A stretch of 64,000 nucleotides of DNA from Toxotes chatareus (lineage: Eukaryota; Chordata; Actinopteri; Toxotidae): NCBI GenBank assembly GCA_016801885.1, contig CM028884.1, forward strand, positions 310,001 to 374,000, given 5' to 3'. Position numbers and translations under genes: made by a program. Shown in pieces: positions 34,720 through 46,429 of this stretch. Each line of letters starts with the position of its first letter. Position 1 is the stretch's first letter. Under the pieces are notes generated by a model. That model was not told the origin of the DNA. It made no database searches and saw nothing but the letters and a program-made list of their open reading frames with translations.

Positions 34720-34734
34720 GATGTACACAAATAA

Positions 34735-34793
<59 letters not shown>

Positions 34794-35399
34794 GATTTAC
34801 ACAAATAAATACACACACACACACATTCCTTGCTTTCAGGTCATTCCAAAACAACAGTCTGCTCACTCCATGTAGCTGATTGTCCAGCTACTTCCTCTTC
34901 CTTTTTCTCATCCCTTCTCTCCCCTCATCTCACTGCTTTTCTTCCTCTTTGTGGACAGTGAACAGAAAACAACAGTGAACTCATCCTCTTTAGAGAGTCT
35001 AAGAACAAGTGAAAACATGGAAATAGATATATTAAATTCATACATTTAGTTTTTTGAAGATAGTCAGAGCTGTCTGATACATCCCACCCCAAAATCTCCC
35101 CTAAATGTTCTGCTGAGTTGAGATCTGAAGATTCTGAAGACCCTTGTCACCTTCTCTTGATGGAAACATCTTAATTCTCCATTTATTTATTTGGAATGGC
35201 TCTTTAATTTGTTGCCTACTGTATGCCAGTTGTGTGTGTCGAATTGTTATTGTACATAAATTAGCTTCATGTCTCATTTCCAAGTTCTTTCACAAGAATA
35301 ATGTGAACACCTGATTGCCAGTCAACACAACATCTGTTCAAAGGCTGTACGCAGTTAATCAGTTAGAACACTTGATATATGTTTTTACATGAGAATGAA
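33113..35399. other. Microsatellite-rich non-coding stretch
   Basis: TG or CA runs at 33502-33529, 33622-33656, 34041-34062, 34497-34520 and 34631-34826. Long open frames here are simple-repeat artefacts. No gene recognised. Confidence 0.7.
34631..34826. repeat. Compound minisatellite built on (CA)n
   Basis: The 20-bp block AATGATGTACACAAATAAAT recurs at 34645, 34715 and 34791 (last with T for G), each followed by a long CA run. The unit is therefore about 70-76 bp. Confidence 0.95.
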
Positions 35400-35704
35400 T
35401 GCAAGTTCCAGGCTGGTTCCAAGATGGCTGCTGGTTAGACACACTGTGCTGGTCAGCTTGAACAATCCCTCAAATATCATGAAAAGAGTTTGACATCTAA
35501 GCTCTCTGTGAAGTTTTTTAACTTTAAAAGAAAGTGAAGTTTAAATTTGAAGTAGCATTTTCTATTTTGAAGTTTTGAGCACTTTTCATGACATGTGCTT
35601 GGCAACCAGCATTACTGGATTACCTGGAATCTCAGCAAGATAATTTTTTTTCTTTTTTTTCTCTTCTTCTTCTTTCTCTCATTTTTCTATAATCATTTAA
35701 AGAA

Positions 35705-36373
35705 ATGGCAATTAAGAAACTGGCAGAAGATATGGAGGAAGTGAAAAAGTCTTTGAGCTTTATGTCAGAGGAACTAAGCAAAGTGGTGAAATAACAGATG
35801 GGCCTACAGGATTTAATTGAGGAAGTGCGACAACTGAACGCTGTGATCAAAGAAAGACAAGAAGATTGAAGAGCTGGAAAGAAGAGTGGAAGATTTGGAA
35901 CAATACACAAGGATGGATGATTTGGTGATATCTGGCCTTGAGACGGCCCATCGCACTTATGCAGGGATCATAGCAGGTGACAAAGAGGGGGAGGATGCAC
36001 CAAGAGGTGAACTGCACTTACTTGAACAGCAAGTTATCCAGTTTTTTAACAACAGACATCCCTTTAGCAAGTAAAAATATAGCTGGTTGTTACACCATAT
36101 CAAAAAACCAAAGCAAAAGACCAAACATTGTCATTCGCTTTGTGAGTAGAAAACATAAAATTGAAGTGAAGTGCTAAAGCTTGCAAAAAACTGAAGGGTA
36201 AAGGAGTAAATGAACATCTCACAAGGAGAAATGCTGAAATTGCATGACAAGCAAGAATCCTGAAGAAGGAGAGGCACTTGGACAAGAAACGAATGATAAG
36301 ACTGAATGGTACACCAGAACAGGCCAAAGTTATAGTCATTAGAAACATGATAGATCTTGATCAGTATAAATGA
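35705..36373 (+). pseudogene. LINE ORF1 (coiled coil, RNA-binding-like)
   Basis: A heptad-rich start (MAIKKLAEDMEEVKKSLSF) contains a TAA near 35792. After a frameshift, KKIEELERRVEDLEQYTRMD leads into DDLVISGLETAHRTYAGI, LLEQQVIQFFNN, PNIVIRFVSRKHKIEVK and a final RLNGTPEQAKVIVIRNMIDL. This follows the coiled coil plus RRM-like layout of LINE ORF1 proteins, which bind element RNA. At least four stops or frame changes are present. Confidence 0.75.
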
Positions 36374-36639
36374 GATTATGGTGAAGAAGGGGAGTAGTGG
36401 GAAATGTCTTTTCTGTTATTGTTTTTTTTTTTTTTTTTTTTTTAGTTTTTTGTTGTTGAGATAAATAAGAACAAATATTTTCAGTAGGTGATAATTTTAT
36501 TATAAGAGAATGTGTGAATACACTGAATTTTCTGCTTTTGATTTTCAAGAACACAAACCATGAGTTAGAAAATGACATTGATCCAGAGACCCACTTCTAC
36601 CAGAATGTAAATATGAACTGAATATTATTCTGAAGATAA

Positions 36640-37572
36640 GTTTAGTTTTGAATTTAAGGGTTTTTCACTAATCCACTTTAATAGTAGGAGTCTTTATAGT
36701 AACTTCTTCAAAATAAAAGATTATCTTCAGCAGCTTCAGCAAAAATTTAGTGTAGCAGCAGTTTCAGAGACTTTGCTGAGTGATGATAAAGAATTGCAGA
36801 ATGGATTAGAGGGCTATGAAATGTTTGTACAAAACAGGGCCAACAAAAGGGGAGGGGGTGTTGCCCTGTTTGTGATGTCTGATCTTAAATGTAAGGTTAT
36901 TGGTAATATGACAGCTGTTATTGACAATTTGATGGAATGTCTAACTATTGAAATTAAGGTGGAAAGATTTAAGAATATATTAATTAGTTGTATTTATAGA
37001 ACTGGATCCTGTATCGATCAATTTAATAAGAAGATTTCTGAGTTATACGAAAAACATAATGATAAGGTGATTTTGGTTTGTGGTAACTTTAACATTGACT
37101 TGTTGAAATCAAGTGATCATATGAAAACTACAGAATTTGTTAATACTATATTCAGTTTGAGTTTCTATCCATTAATTTCAAAGCCTAGCAGAATAACCAT
37201 GGACAGTGCAACATTAATTGATAATATTTTTGTAAATATAACTAATGGGAAGATAAAAAGTGGACTCTTTGTGACTGATGTAAGTGATCTCAGAAGAACT
37301 TATAAATCATCATTGGCAGGAAGTTTATCTAGAGGACACGAATGACTCATATAATGCATTTTTAGATACATTTTTGACATTCTATGATCAACACGGTCCC
37401 CTTAAAGAAATAGGACAAAATTCCACGAAAAAGGGGAAACCATGGCTAACAAAGAGTTTGGAAAAAGCTTGTAAAAAGAAAAATAGGCTATATAGGGAAT
37501 TTATGAAATATCAAACAAGGGAAAAGGAGGACAAGTATAAGAAATATAAAAACAGATCAGAACATCTATTAT
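36640..37572 (+). pseudogene. LINE ORF2, endonuclease part
   Basis: Readable from FKGFSLIHFNSRSLYSNF, with VSETLLSDDKELQN (catalytic Glu in SET), GGGVALFV, ILISCIYRTGSCIDQF, CGNFNIDLLKSSDHMK (N-x-D motif) and DSATLIDNIFVNI. Near 37280 the frame shifts and the SDH catalytic segment is lost by deletion. It resumes as KKGKPWLTKSLEKACKKKNR until a stop at 37572. Confidence 0.85.
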
Positions 37573-37575
37573 AAG

Positions 37576-38888
37576 ATGCCAAAAAAAAGAATATTTTGGT
37601 CAGTTGCTGCAAAGATAAAAAAAAACATAAAGGCTACCTGGAGTGTTCTTAATGAGTTGATTAAAAATAGTTACAATAAGGAGTTTCCAACATACATTGT
37701 TAAAAATGACAATTTAGTTATTGAGAATAAAGAGGAGATTGTTGATGAGATTAATGATTTTTTTGTTAATATAGGCCGGAATCTGGCAAAAGAAATTGAC
37801 CCTCCAAGAGTTGGAGATATTAAATTTGATAGTGACTTTAATAATTATAAGTCTATGTTTCTTGGAGGGGTTTGTTCAAGTGACGTGTTAGAAATTGTTC
37901 AAAAGTTTAAGAATAAAACATCTACTGATTGTAAAACGATTGATATGTCACTCATAAAAGAAGTGATTAATTGTGTCATTGAACCATTTACCTACATATG
38001 TAGCAAATCCTTTTTTTTAGGTACTTTTCAATTTTCTAAAATACTAGAAAAACTATTTGTTGAAAGACTTGATGTCTTTATTGACAAATATCAGCTCCTA
38101 AATGACCATCAGTACGGTTTTAGGAGTACATCTCTAGCATTGATGGAATTTGTAGAACATATAGCTACAGCAATAGATAAGAAAGAGCATGCTGTGGGTG
38201 TGTTTATTGATTTAAGTAAAGCATTTGATACTATCGATCACTCCCTATTATTAATTAATAATATTGAATCACAGATGAAAAGAGTAACCTGTGGTGTTCC
38301 ACAAGGTTCAGTATTGGGACCTAAGTTATATATAAATGATATCTGTAGAGTTTCAAATATATTAAAATTTGTTATGTTTGCTGATGATTCTAATTTATTT
38401 TGTTCTGGGGAGAACATGACTCAATTATTAAAAACTATAGAAAGGGAATTGATCATGTTGAAAAACTGGTTTAATTTTAATAATCTATCACTAAATGAAA
38501 ATAAAACTAAATTTATGCTGTTTGGTGGAATTAATGCCAACTGTGACATAAAACTGAATTTAAATGGTGTTGAAATTGAAAGACTAAATGAATGAATTTC
38601 TGGGAGTGATTATAGATCATAAACTGTGTTGGAAGCCACATATAGATTATATCAAACGTAAATTATCTAAATCAGTTGCTGTTCTTTATAAAGTAAGAGA
38701 TTTGTTAAATAAGAAATGTCTGCATGTACTGTATTCTTCACTTGTCCTGCCTTACATGTCATATTGTGCTTTAGTATGGGGGAATTCATATAAAACAAAT
38801 ATAGACCCAATTATTAAACTCTAGAAAAGAGCCAGTAGAATAATAAACAAAGTTGGATACCAACAACCAACTAATCAATTGTTTATAG
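37576..38888 (+). pseudogene. LINE ORF2, reverse transcriptase part
   Basis: It begins IKATWSVLNELIKNSYNKEF, then KTSTDCKTIDMSLIKEVIN. Fingers and palm motifs follow: QYGFRSTSLALMEFVEHI, VGVFIDLSKAFDTIDHSLL, CGVPQGSVLGPKLYINDI and FVMFADDSNLFC (FADD catalytic pair). About 25 residues between IDHSLL and the GVPQGS block are missing, as is the NYRPVSLL block, so in-frame deletions removed core RT sequence. After a stop at 38593 the thumb continues as EFLGVIIDHKLCWKPHIDYI up to the nested insertion. Confidence 0.88.
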
Positions 38889-39950
38889 GATCCTCTTAAT
38901 CTTATCGTCAAGTTCGCTGACGATACTACAGTGGTCGGACTCATCTCCAGGGGTGATGAGGCTGCCTACAGGGAGGAGATCCTGAAGCTGGCTGCTTGGT
39001 GTACTGAGAACAACCTCGCTCTCAACACCAAGAAAACCAGGGAGATCATTATCGACTTCAGGAGGCACCACACAGACCCAGCCCCCTCTACATCAACGGC
39101 GCGAGTGTGTGAGGGTCCACACCATCAGGTTTCTTGGCGTCATCATCTCGGCCGACATCTCCTGGTCAGAGAACATCACGTCAATCACCAAGAAGGCTCA
39201 GCAGCGGCTACACTTTCTGAGAGTCCTCAGGAAGCACAAGCTAAACTCCAATCTGCTGCTGACCTACCACTCATCCATTGAGAGCCTGCTGAGATACTGC
39301 ATCACCGTATGGTACGGCAGCTGCACTGCAGCAGACAGGGAGAGGCTACAGAGGGTCGTGAAAACAGCACAGAAGATCATTGGCTGCCCTCTCCCCTCCC
39401 TGTTGGACATCTACAACACCCGCTGCCTCAGCAGAGCCACAAACATTATCAAGGACAGCTCCCACCCTGGCTCTGACCTGTTTGACCTGCTACCCTCTGG
39501 GAGGCGCTACAGGTGTATCAAGACAAAAACCAATAGACTCAAAAATAGCTTCTTCCCAAAAGCTATAACTGCCCTAAACTCCAGTGGGAAGTTTCTGAAA
39601 TACTCCGGCCACTAAGGACTCATGTGCAATACTTTCTGTTAACTATCGCAACATGTGCAATTGACACTGAATGTAATACCAAAATGTGCAATACCGAATG
39701 CGACACTAATGTGCAATATATATATATATATATATAGTATACATACGTATCACACCATACTTAAATACATAAACAATACATGTGCACATCTGTTTATTTT
39801 GTAAATATTTTAGTTTATATTTTATTTTATACTTCAGATCTTTTATTATCTTATTTTACACTGCTTTTGCACTGATACTGGTGGTGGCTTAATCTCGTTG
39901 TACTTACGTATAATGACAATAAAGGCATTCTATTCTATTCTATTCTATTC
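38889..39950 (+). mobile_element. Nested 5'-truncated LINE of another family
   Basis: It starts inside the RT catalytic block (LNLIVKFADDTTVVGLISRG) and continues AAWCTENNLALNTKKTREII, with a frameshift near 39090. It then carries FLGVIISADISWSENITSI, RYCITVWYGSCTAADRERLQ and the C-terminal HPGSDLFDLLPSGRRYR, with a stop at 39613-39615. The 3' UTR ends in CAATAAAGGCATTC plus (TATTC)n, after which the host LINE frame resumes at once (LKFMDIVYLQTLEVLF). It is younger than its host. Borders are within a few bases. Confidence 0.9.
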
Positions 39951-40280
39951 TTGAAATTTATGGATATAGTGTATTTACAGACACTTGAAGTGCTTTTTCG
40001 GGCGGTGAAAAATACTGTTCCTATTTCCATTCAGACTCTATTTAAATTAAGAGAAGGGAATTATCATTTAAGAGGATTGTTTATGTTTGAAATGTGTAAA
40101 GTGAGAACAAATATAAAATATAGATGTGTTTCAGTTTTTGGTGTCAAATTGCGGAATGGACTTAAAGATGAATTGAAATTATGTAGTTCCCTGTTGAGGT
40201 TTAAGAAAACTTTAAAATGCAAAGTAATTAATCCCTATAATGTGAGTCAAAATTCAAAACAGTTAAGGATTAGAATTTAG
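39951..40280 (+). pseudogene. LINE ORF2, C-terminal end of host element
   Basis: LKFMDIVYLQTLEVLFRAVK continues the frame broken at 38888. It then reads VPISIQTLFKLREGNYHLRG and VFGVKLRNGLKDELKLCSSL, ending LRIRI at the stop (40278-40280). This is the usual LINE ORF2 tail. Confidence 0.85.
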
Positions 40281-40515
40281 GCGTAATGTGGTAGGTGTAA
40301 TGTAGTTCTTGTATTTGTTTCTCTTTTTTTTTTTTTTTCTTTTGCTGTTGATTTTCTAGGTTATTCCTTGGATGTTATAGGACAGGCAATAATAAGCTTT
40401 ATGCTTCAGCCTATTCCTTTTTCGGTTATTGACTGTGACATTTGTGTGAAGTGATTTTTGTTTATTTTATAAGATGTATGTAACCGAAATAAATTGAATC
40501 ATTCATTCATTCAAG

Positions 40516-41334
40516 TCAAATCCCTCCGTTCCTGCTGTGTAAATATGCGTTGATGTTGCCTCTCTTTAACCACTACAGAAGACGAGAACACAACGAGCTG
40601 AGGTCATTAAAAGAGTTCCAAAGCTCAAATGATGGAAAACCAAACCAAAATAAGCGAGCATATCCGTTCCACTAGATGCTTGTGAGACAGACAACTATAA
40701 AACGCAGTTCAAAAATAACATTTTAGTCAAATTTCACTGAGCGCTTTTAACAGCTCCTCTGGTTTATTTGCCTCAGATGATGATATAAGTAGGTGGTGAA
40801 AGTAGGTGGAGTTTAACCTTTGGTATCAGTACCAAAATTTGCCATAACCAGATCTATTTGTGAATGCTCAGCCCATGTCCAGCTAAGCCTTTGTGTCTAT
40901 TTTGGCCCTCTATTCTGAATAACACCTGCTCTTCTCACCTGAAAATGGAGTTTTTTCAAAAAATAGTGTGTAAATCTGAAAATGTCAGCTTGGCATTGTT
41001 GTGTGTACAGTCATCAATGTGACTAAAGAAATGGTGTCAGAGGGGCAACATTTCTTTGTTTTCTTTAACTAAATCCAAAAGATGAAGAAACACAACAACA
41101 ATCACAGCAATGGTGGATGGCATTCTGCAAATGTTCTCTTGTCTGTTGTCTGCTTTGATAGCTTGTTTAGTGTTATACACAGCTATCTACCATGTACAGG
41201 CCTCATGCCTGCATATGAGAAGATGCATTTTGTTCTCAAAGTTGTTGAGCAGAACATCTGTAGGAGGTCATCATCATAATCAACCGTCCGAACGGTCAAT
41301 CAGTGCGCATGAGTCACTTGTGTGCAGCCTGTTA
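40516..41334. other. Non-coding stretch between LINEs
   Basis: No gene or repeat recognised. It is AT-rich with one poly-T block. The left border is the (ATTC)n tail of the preceding LINE. Confidence 0.55.
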
Positions 41335-42440
41335 TGGTAGCTCCCGATTTTCTTCCACTATTTTCTACTTTTTCTTATCAATGGCACTTTTCGTTATTTT
41401 TCTTACATAACTGTTGCACAACTGTTTTTCCCACATAGTGATGCAACAACTCCACACACAATGCTGCATTGTTTACAACGGGGATCAGCTGATTGATCTC
41501 AAGCCAGCTTTTTCAGTGACAAGGCAAAAGGAGATCCCTGCTGAAATTTGGCGTAAGATACACCAGGGATCCAGAGGAAACAAGAAGTTACGAGGAAGAG
41601 AGAGGCTCTGAAACAACGAAGGCTGACTCGGAGCAGCTTTAAGCCGTGTCTCCCCTCTATCATCGTGGGGAGCATGAGGTCCCTCGCAAATAAGATGGAT
41701 GAGACATGGCTGCAGCAGGATGATGCTGACGACAATTCCACCATCAGGGGCTTCCACGCGGTTCGAGCTGACAGAGACTTCGTCAGGAGTGGTAAGCACA
41801 AAGGGGAAGGACTTACAGTTCTCATGAATAATCAGTGGTGTAGTCCCGCTCACATCACCGTGAAGGAGCGCATCTGCGGCCCGGATGTTGAACTGTGTGC
41901 TGTCGGACTTCATCCATATTATCTGCCCAGGGAGTTTTCTCATGTTATCATGGTGACAGTTTATGTTCCCCCCTCTGCAAACCCGAACACTGCATGACTA
42001 TTCACTCTGCAATAGCCCAGCTACAGAGTCAGTACCTGAATGCATTCATTGCTATCTCAGGTGACTTCAACCAGGCCAGCCATGTTGTGGGGGGACTTCT
42101 TCCATGCTGCACAACAGAGCGACACAGGAAATCATTCCTGCCTGTAGCTATCAAATTCTAAAAAAAAAATAAAATAATAATAATCACAAATAAATATGTA
42201 AATATGAAGATGTTTTTATTTTTTTATTTTTTCCTGGTATTGGGGTATATGTATATAGGGGGTACTGCAGTATTTTTACTTTTATTCAATTTTCTATTTT
42301 ATTTTTATTTTTATTTTCACTCTATTTTATTTGATTTAGAAACATTTTTTCTCTGTCTACAACATTGCAGTTTCTTCATTTTCAATTGGGAGTTTGTCTG
42401 TAACTAAAGAATTTCCCTACGGGGATTTTTCATAAGACCA
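41335..42440 (+). mobile_element. Internally deleted LINE (endonuclease fused to C-terminus)
   Basis: The leader includes GTTTACAACGGGGATCAGCT, like the leader of the minus-strand LINE (near 7940). The endonuclease reads IIVGSMRSLANKMDE, skips the FTET catalytic segment to TWLQQDD, then HKGEGLTVLMNNQWCSPAHI and YYLPREFSHVIMV. After AISGDFNQASHVV the sequence jumps to CTTERHRKSFLPVAIKF, a LINE C-terminus, with all of RT missing. A 3' UTR follows, ending near AATTTCCCTACGGGGATTTT. Such a copy would depend on another element to move. Confidence 0.85.
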
Positions 42441-42479
42441 TGACAAGCCAATGGGGCAAAATTTTGTCAATGAAGCTGT

Positions 42480-42720
42480 AAAGAATGGCGTGAACACTTC
42501 AGAATGTCCAGGAGTACCTTACTTCATCCTGAGAAAGCTGTTACATCCTCACATCAAAGATTAATTAAAAAGGCTGCTTGCACTCCTAAGTCATGAAGGG
42601 AGACTTGGGAAAACTGCCAATGAATTTGGATTGTCAAGTCAACTGGTATCGAATATGATCACAGAAGTGTGCAAGGCCATTACTATACATCTAGGCCAGG
42701 ATATATAAAGCTCCTGTGCA
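42480..42720 (+). pseudogene. Possible PIF/Harbinger-type transposase fragment
   Basis: One frame reads GQNFVNEAVKNGVNTSEC and, after a stop, LLALLSHEGRLGKTANEFGL and SSQLVSNMITEVCKAITIHL. The GKTANEFGLSxxxVSxxIxxVCxAI pattern resembles the helix-turn-helix before the DDE domain in Harbinger-like transposases. No catalytic residues are present. The assignment is from memory of the motif and is moderate at best. Confidence 0.45.
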
Positions 42721-43233
42721 CAGAGGCTGAAGGTAAAGATCTGTTCACTAGCTTTTACCTAAATCAAGGTCGTGCAGTGTTTAGGGACAGTGAATTTCAG
42801 ATACATTGAAATTAAACAGCTTAAAACAAGCTCCACCAACTACCTACATAAAAAGCGCAGTTGCTGGAGGGTTGGGGGTTCAACTATTGTCTTAGTTGGC
42901 CACTGCAATCTTTATGTAGAAGTAGCCTTAATTATGGGCACAATGTGATAAATATGGGCCCAGGTCTATAAACACCCTCAGGTTAGTGTATCTAAGGTCA
43001 TGCCTCAAGCTGCTTTAAAGGAGACCTTGATGATGGGAAATGAATAAATTGTTGGCATGGGTAACTAACTGCAGTCAAACCACAAAGCACAAAGGGCATG
43101 CAGCCCTCCAAACATGGTCAGCACTATGGAGAATTCCCAGAAGCAGTACCTGTTTCACCTTCCTCTCATAGTATCAACAAACACATGGCTGATTGACCCT
43201 AACCTGTTTTCACACACACACACACACACACAC

Positions 43234-43324
<91 letters not shown>

Positions 43325-46129
43325 GCACACCACATGTGACCTCTGTGTTCCACTGTGGCTTTTCTAACACTGACTGGGAATACAGTGTTCATTTAGAGGC
43401 ATGACACTTAGGCATAAATAAACATCAGTGGCCCCTTTAACACACACACACACACAAACACATTTCAAAGCACATTTCAAATTATTCTCAGCACAAACAT
43501 TTTATGATTGTGGAAAACTCATACATTTAGGTCTTTTGCTTTCAGCCCATTCACTTCAGAGAGGAATTGCTGTCTGCCTCTGTTGTCTTTTTTTCTCTTC
43601 TATTGAGGGGGGGGTCTCAGAATTTTTCAAATTCAGCTCACAGGGGCTTTATAGCTACACTTAATAATATTTTCTTATTCACAATATGTGAATGACTGTG
43701 TTGTAATGTGAAAGGTGTCTACTGATGAGCCAACAGAGAATTCACACCATACTCTGCAGGAGAAAACAGCAGACAAATTCTATTTTGGGGAAAAAAAAGT
43801 CTAGTCAAAAAAAAAAAAGTCTAGTCAAAGACTAACTGATGAACTTAGTTGAGCATTTAGCTAATAAAAAGCCAGATATTTCAGCAACTCATAAGTAGGT
43901 GGAGACCAAAAATAGAGCTAAAAGAGAGTGGGTATACTGTTACAAATACTCAACATGCATTGAGTTGAGTTGATTTCTGTAGTAAATGCTCTGTTAAATG
44001 AAAGATTTACAGTATGAATTTGCTTAACAGACATTCACTGAGGTGAAACTGTTAGAGGTTATTGCTTTGTTTTCTGTACTGTAGTTCACTTTTGCCTTTT
44101 GTCAGATACTGCTGGTCTGGTATCTGTATCAGCTTGTTGACTGTTGACATACACTTTATCAGAGAAGTCAACCCAAGGATATCATTTCCTACCACCAGTT
44201 TGTGAAGTTGCAGCTTGACGTTAGCTGAAAGTTTCATTCTCAGCTACATTTGTGCTGTAAACTTCAGGCACAATCCACTGGTGGGATTTTATGGGCTTTT
44301 ATTCAACCTGGTCTTTGAAGGTGAGGTACATCTTTCAGTTCTTTTTTCTTCTTACAGTACTTTTGAAAACGTATCATGGTCATAATAATGACGCAGTACA
44401 CTGAAAAAGAAGAACATTCTATTTTCAGAGATATTTTAGATCTTTGCAAAGGCATTTTTAGAGTTTGTACAAGCTACTTTGAAAGATTGTCACTGGAACA
44501 GCATTGCCTAACATTACTGATAGTTTGTACAAGAATTTAATGTTTATTTTTTTCACGTATATTCATTTAATGGATAATTTTCACTTCCAGGTTCACTGAC
44601 CTCTTTACAATATCAAATAAAAACTTTTTTTTTTCAATTTATTTCACCTAAAGACCAGTTGATCTTTTTCTAAGCTTCAAGTGTTAAGTTTGTCATCCTC
44701 AGGACAAACGTAGCACTCGGAGCCCCACAGCCCTACACTTAGCAACTTAGTTGTCAGTATGTCCTTCATTGCTATTATCATGGTGTACTGAACACTGCAG
44801 CCTGTAGGGGCTGCTAGTAGCAGAGCTTTAGACTTGTTTAAATACAGTTGTGGTTAGGGATAAACCAAACCATTAAAAACATTTTTAAAGACACTGTGGG
44901 GAAATGTTCTACTACTGTATGGATTCTACTAACTTGGTAAACAGAATCTGTGTCCAATGTTTAGTTTGTGTGGACTTGGCATTGACTGATACCCTTCATG
45001 CCTGATTTTAACTCAAGGTCTTTGTAGATCAACTGCACAAATGAAAATGTGGATAAAGTCAGTTTTGGTACACTTCCCTCACTCTGTTGTTTAAAGCTGA
45101 GTGTTCGTCTGCAGCTAAACTTGCTGTTGGTATTTATGTGCAGTTGTCTCTTTATGCTGCCCTTTCAGTACACCAAGACACTGTGCTACTGCACCCACAC
45201 AACCACCCACCCGCCTGCCTTCAGCATAGTACAGTAGAGGGACGACAGAAGGAGATGTGAGGCGATAGCCCCCTTTTTTTCAGGGCAGAAAAAGACCCCA
45301 ATTGTGTCTGAGCGCCCTCCTCTCCCTCGCCTCGCCTCGCCTTGCATGCCTCTGGAAGTGCAAAGAAAAGAGAGAAAGAGATTTAGAGAAAAGGAGAGGG
45401 AAGGAGGGAAGGCTGGTTCGCTGTGCAGCTGCTCCTGTGGAGGCCTTTGGATTACATCAGAGTGGCTGAGAAGAAAGGAATGAGAGGAGAGAGAGAGAGG
45501 GGAGAGGGGGCACTCACTGGAGGGTGTGAGGCACACTCCACAAATCAGACCTCTTTTTTTCCATGCTCTCTCTATCCTGCGCCCTCTCTCTGTATCTCTC
45601 TATCAAGGGCCGTAGTGGCTCCACAGAGCTATCATTGTTATCAGACTGAAGAGGACACATGGCACACACACACACACACGCACGGGAGGAAGTAAAGAGT
45701 TATTTTTTCTCCTGTTACTGTAATTAACTAGCTTCTTGTCTACTTTTCTTCTTTAAGTCAATCTTTTATTTTCATTTGTTTAAATTCCACACTGATGTTC
45801 AAATTCTTTAACATTTAGTAGCTTTTGCATCACATGGGACAAGATATTGAAAAGGATTTTGATACGCAAACAAAGTTTGTGAACAGTTTATCATGAAATA
45901 TCTCACTTATGCAGTAATGACAGCTTCTGCTCACCTGAGAAGTTTGTCCATTAGATTCTTAAACCTGAAAGTGAGCAAGCAGCATTTTTCCCTCCTTTAT
46001 TATGACCACTGATATGCCCTTGAGCAAGATCCTTCATATATGCTGTGTATGTATACATGTACACACAGTACTGTTACAGTTTTAATTAATAAGGAAAGAT
46101 CTGCTGGGACCCCCCTTTACATTTAAAAT
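42721..46129. other. Non-coding stretch with a very long CA repeat
   Basis: A CA tract of about 110 bp occupies 43211-43321. A short CA run sits at 43440-43456. Sequence from 45240 to 45660 is purine-rich with GC-rich clusters (CCCTCGCCTCGCCTCGCC) and could be a promoter or 5' UTR of an unseen gene. No coding sequence recognised. Confidence 0.55.
43211..43321. repeat. (CA)n microsatellite, about 55 units
   Basis: Nearly uninterrupted CA, with only two CCA interruptions near 43238-43245. Such tracts are polymorphic and hard to assemble, so the length is approximate. Confidence 0.98.
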
Positions 46130-46420
46130 CAGTTCTCCTCTGTACATCTGCACCTGTTCCAAGTATCTTGAAGAACGTGCTGAAGTTCTTCTGTGGATTT
46201 AGCCCGTCTCAGTGTCCTCTGTTCCTTCATGTAATGACAAACTGACTCCATGATGCTGAGATCTGGGCTCTGTGGGACCCAGAAGATCTGCAGGAGTCAC
46301 AATTTTGACCAGCATGCACACCAAATACACACCAAACTGGGAAAATCATTTCTTTATGGAGCTGGCCTTATGCACAGAAGCACTGTCATCCTTTTGAGTA
46401 GAAACTTTAGATAGGTACCA
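46130..46420 (-). pseudogene. Tc1/mariner transposase C-terminal relic
   Basis: On the minus strand the frame reads DDSASVHKASSIKK, a stop, FSQFGV, then PQSPDLSIMESVCHYMKEQR and AKSTEELQHVLQDTWNR. DNASVHKA and QSPDLNxIE are the second and third catalytic-region motifs of Tc1/mariner DDE transposases. Here the first Asn is Asp and the frame has a stop and indels. Terminal repeats were not found. Confidence 0.8.
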
Positions 46421-46429
46421 GTCATTATA

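Larger units (their letters stand above)
35400..40515 (+). mobile_element. LINE with ORF1 and ORF2, decayed, hosting a nested LINE
   Basis: A non-LTR element with a leader (about 35400-35700), ORF1 (35705-36373), ORF2 (about 36640-40280, interrupted), a 3' UTR with a T run near 40325, and a tail AATAAATTGAATC plus (ATTC)n at 40487-40515. Its left end is only estimated. ORF2 is split by an insertion at 38889-39950. Several in-frame stops and internal deletions make it inactive. Protein style differs from the LINE at 4724, so at least two LINE lineages are present. Confidence 0.85.

Noticed and set aside
34351..34866. Long open frames on both strands rich in VC or TH repeats
   Set aside because: They are translations of CA/TG microsatellites, open in all frames by composition.
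35620..35700. T-rich tract before LINE ORF1 as a regulatory site
   Set aside because: Composition alone. No defined motif.
43114..43404. 96-residue frame with a His-Thr run
   Set aside because: It spans the 110-bp CA tract. No protein-like sequence lies outside it.
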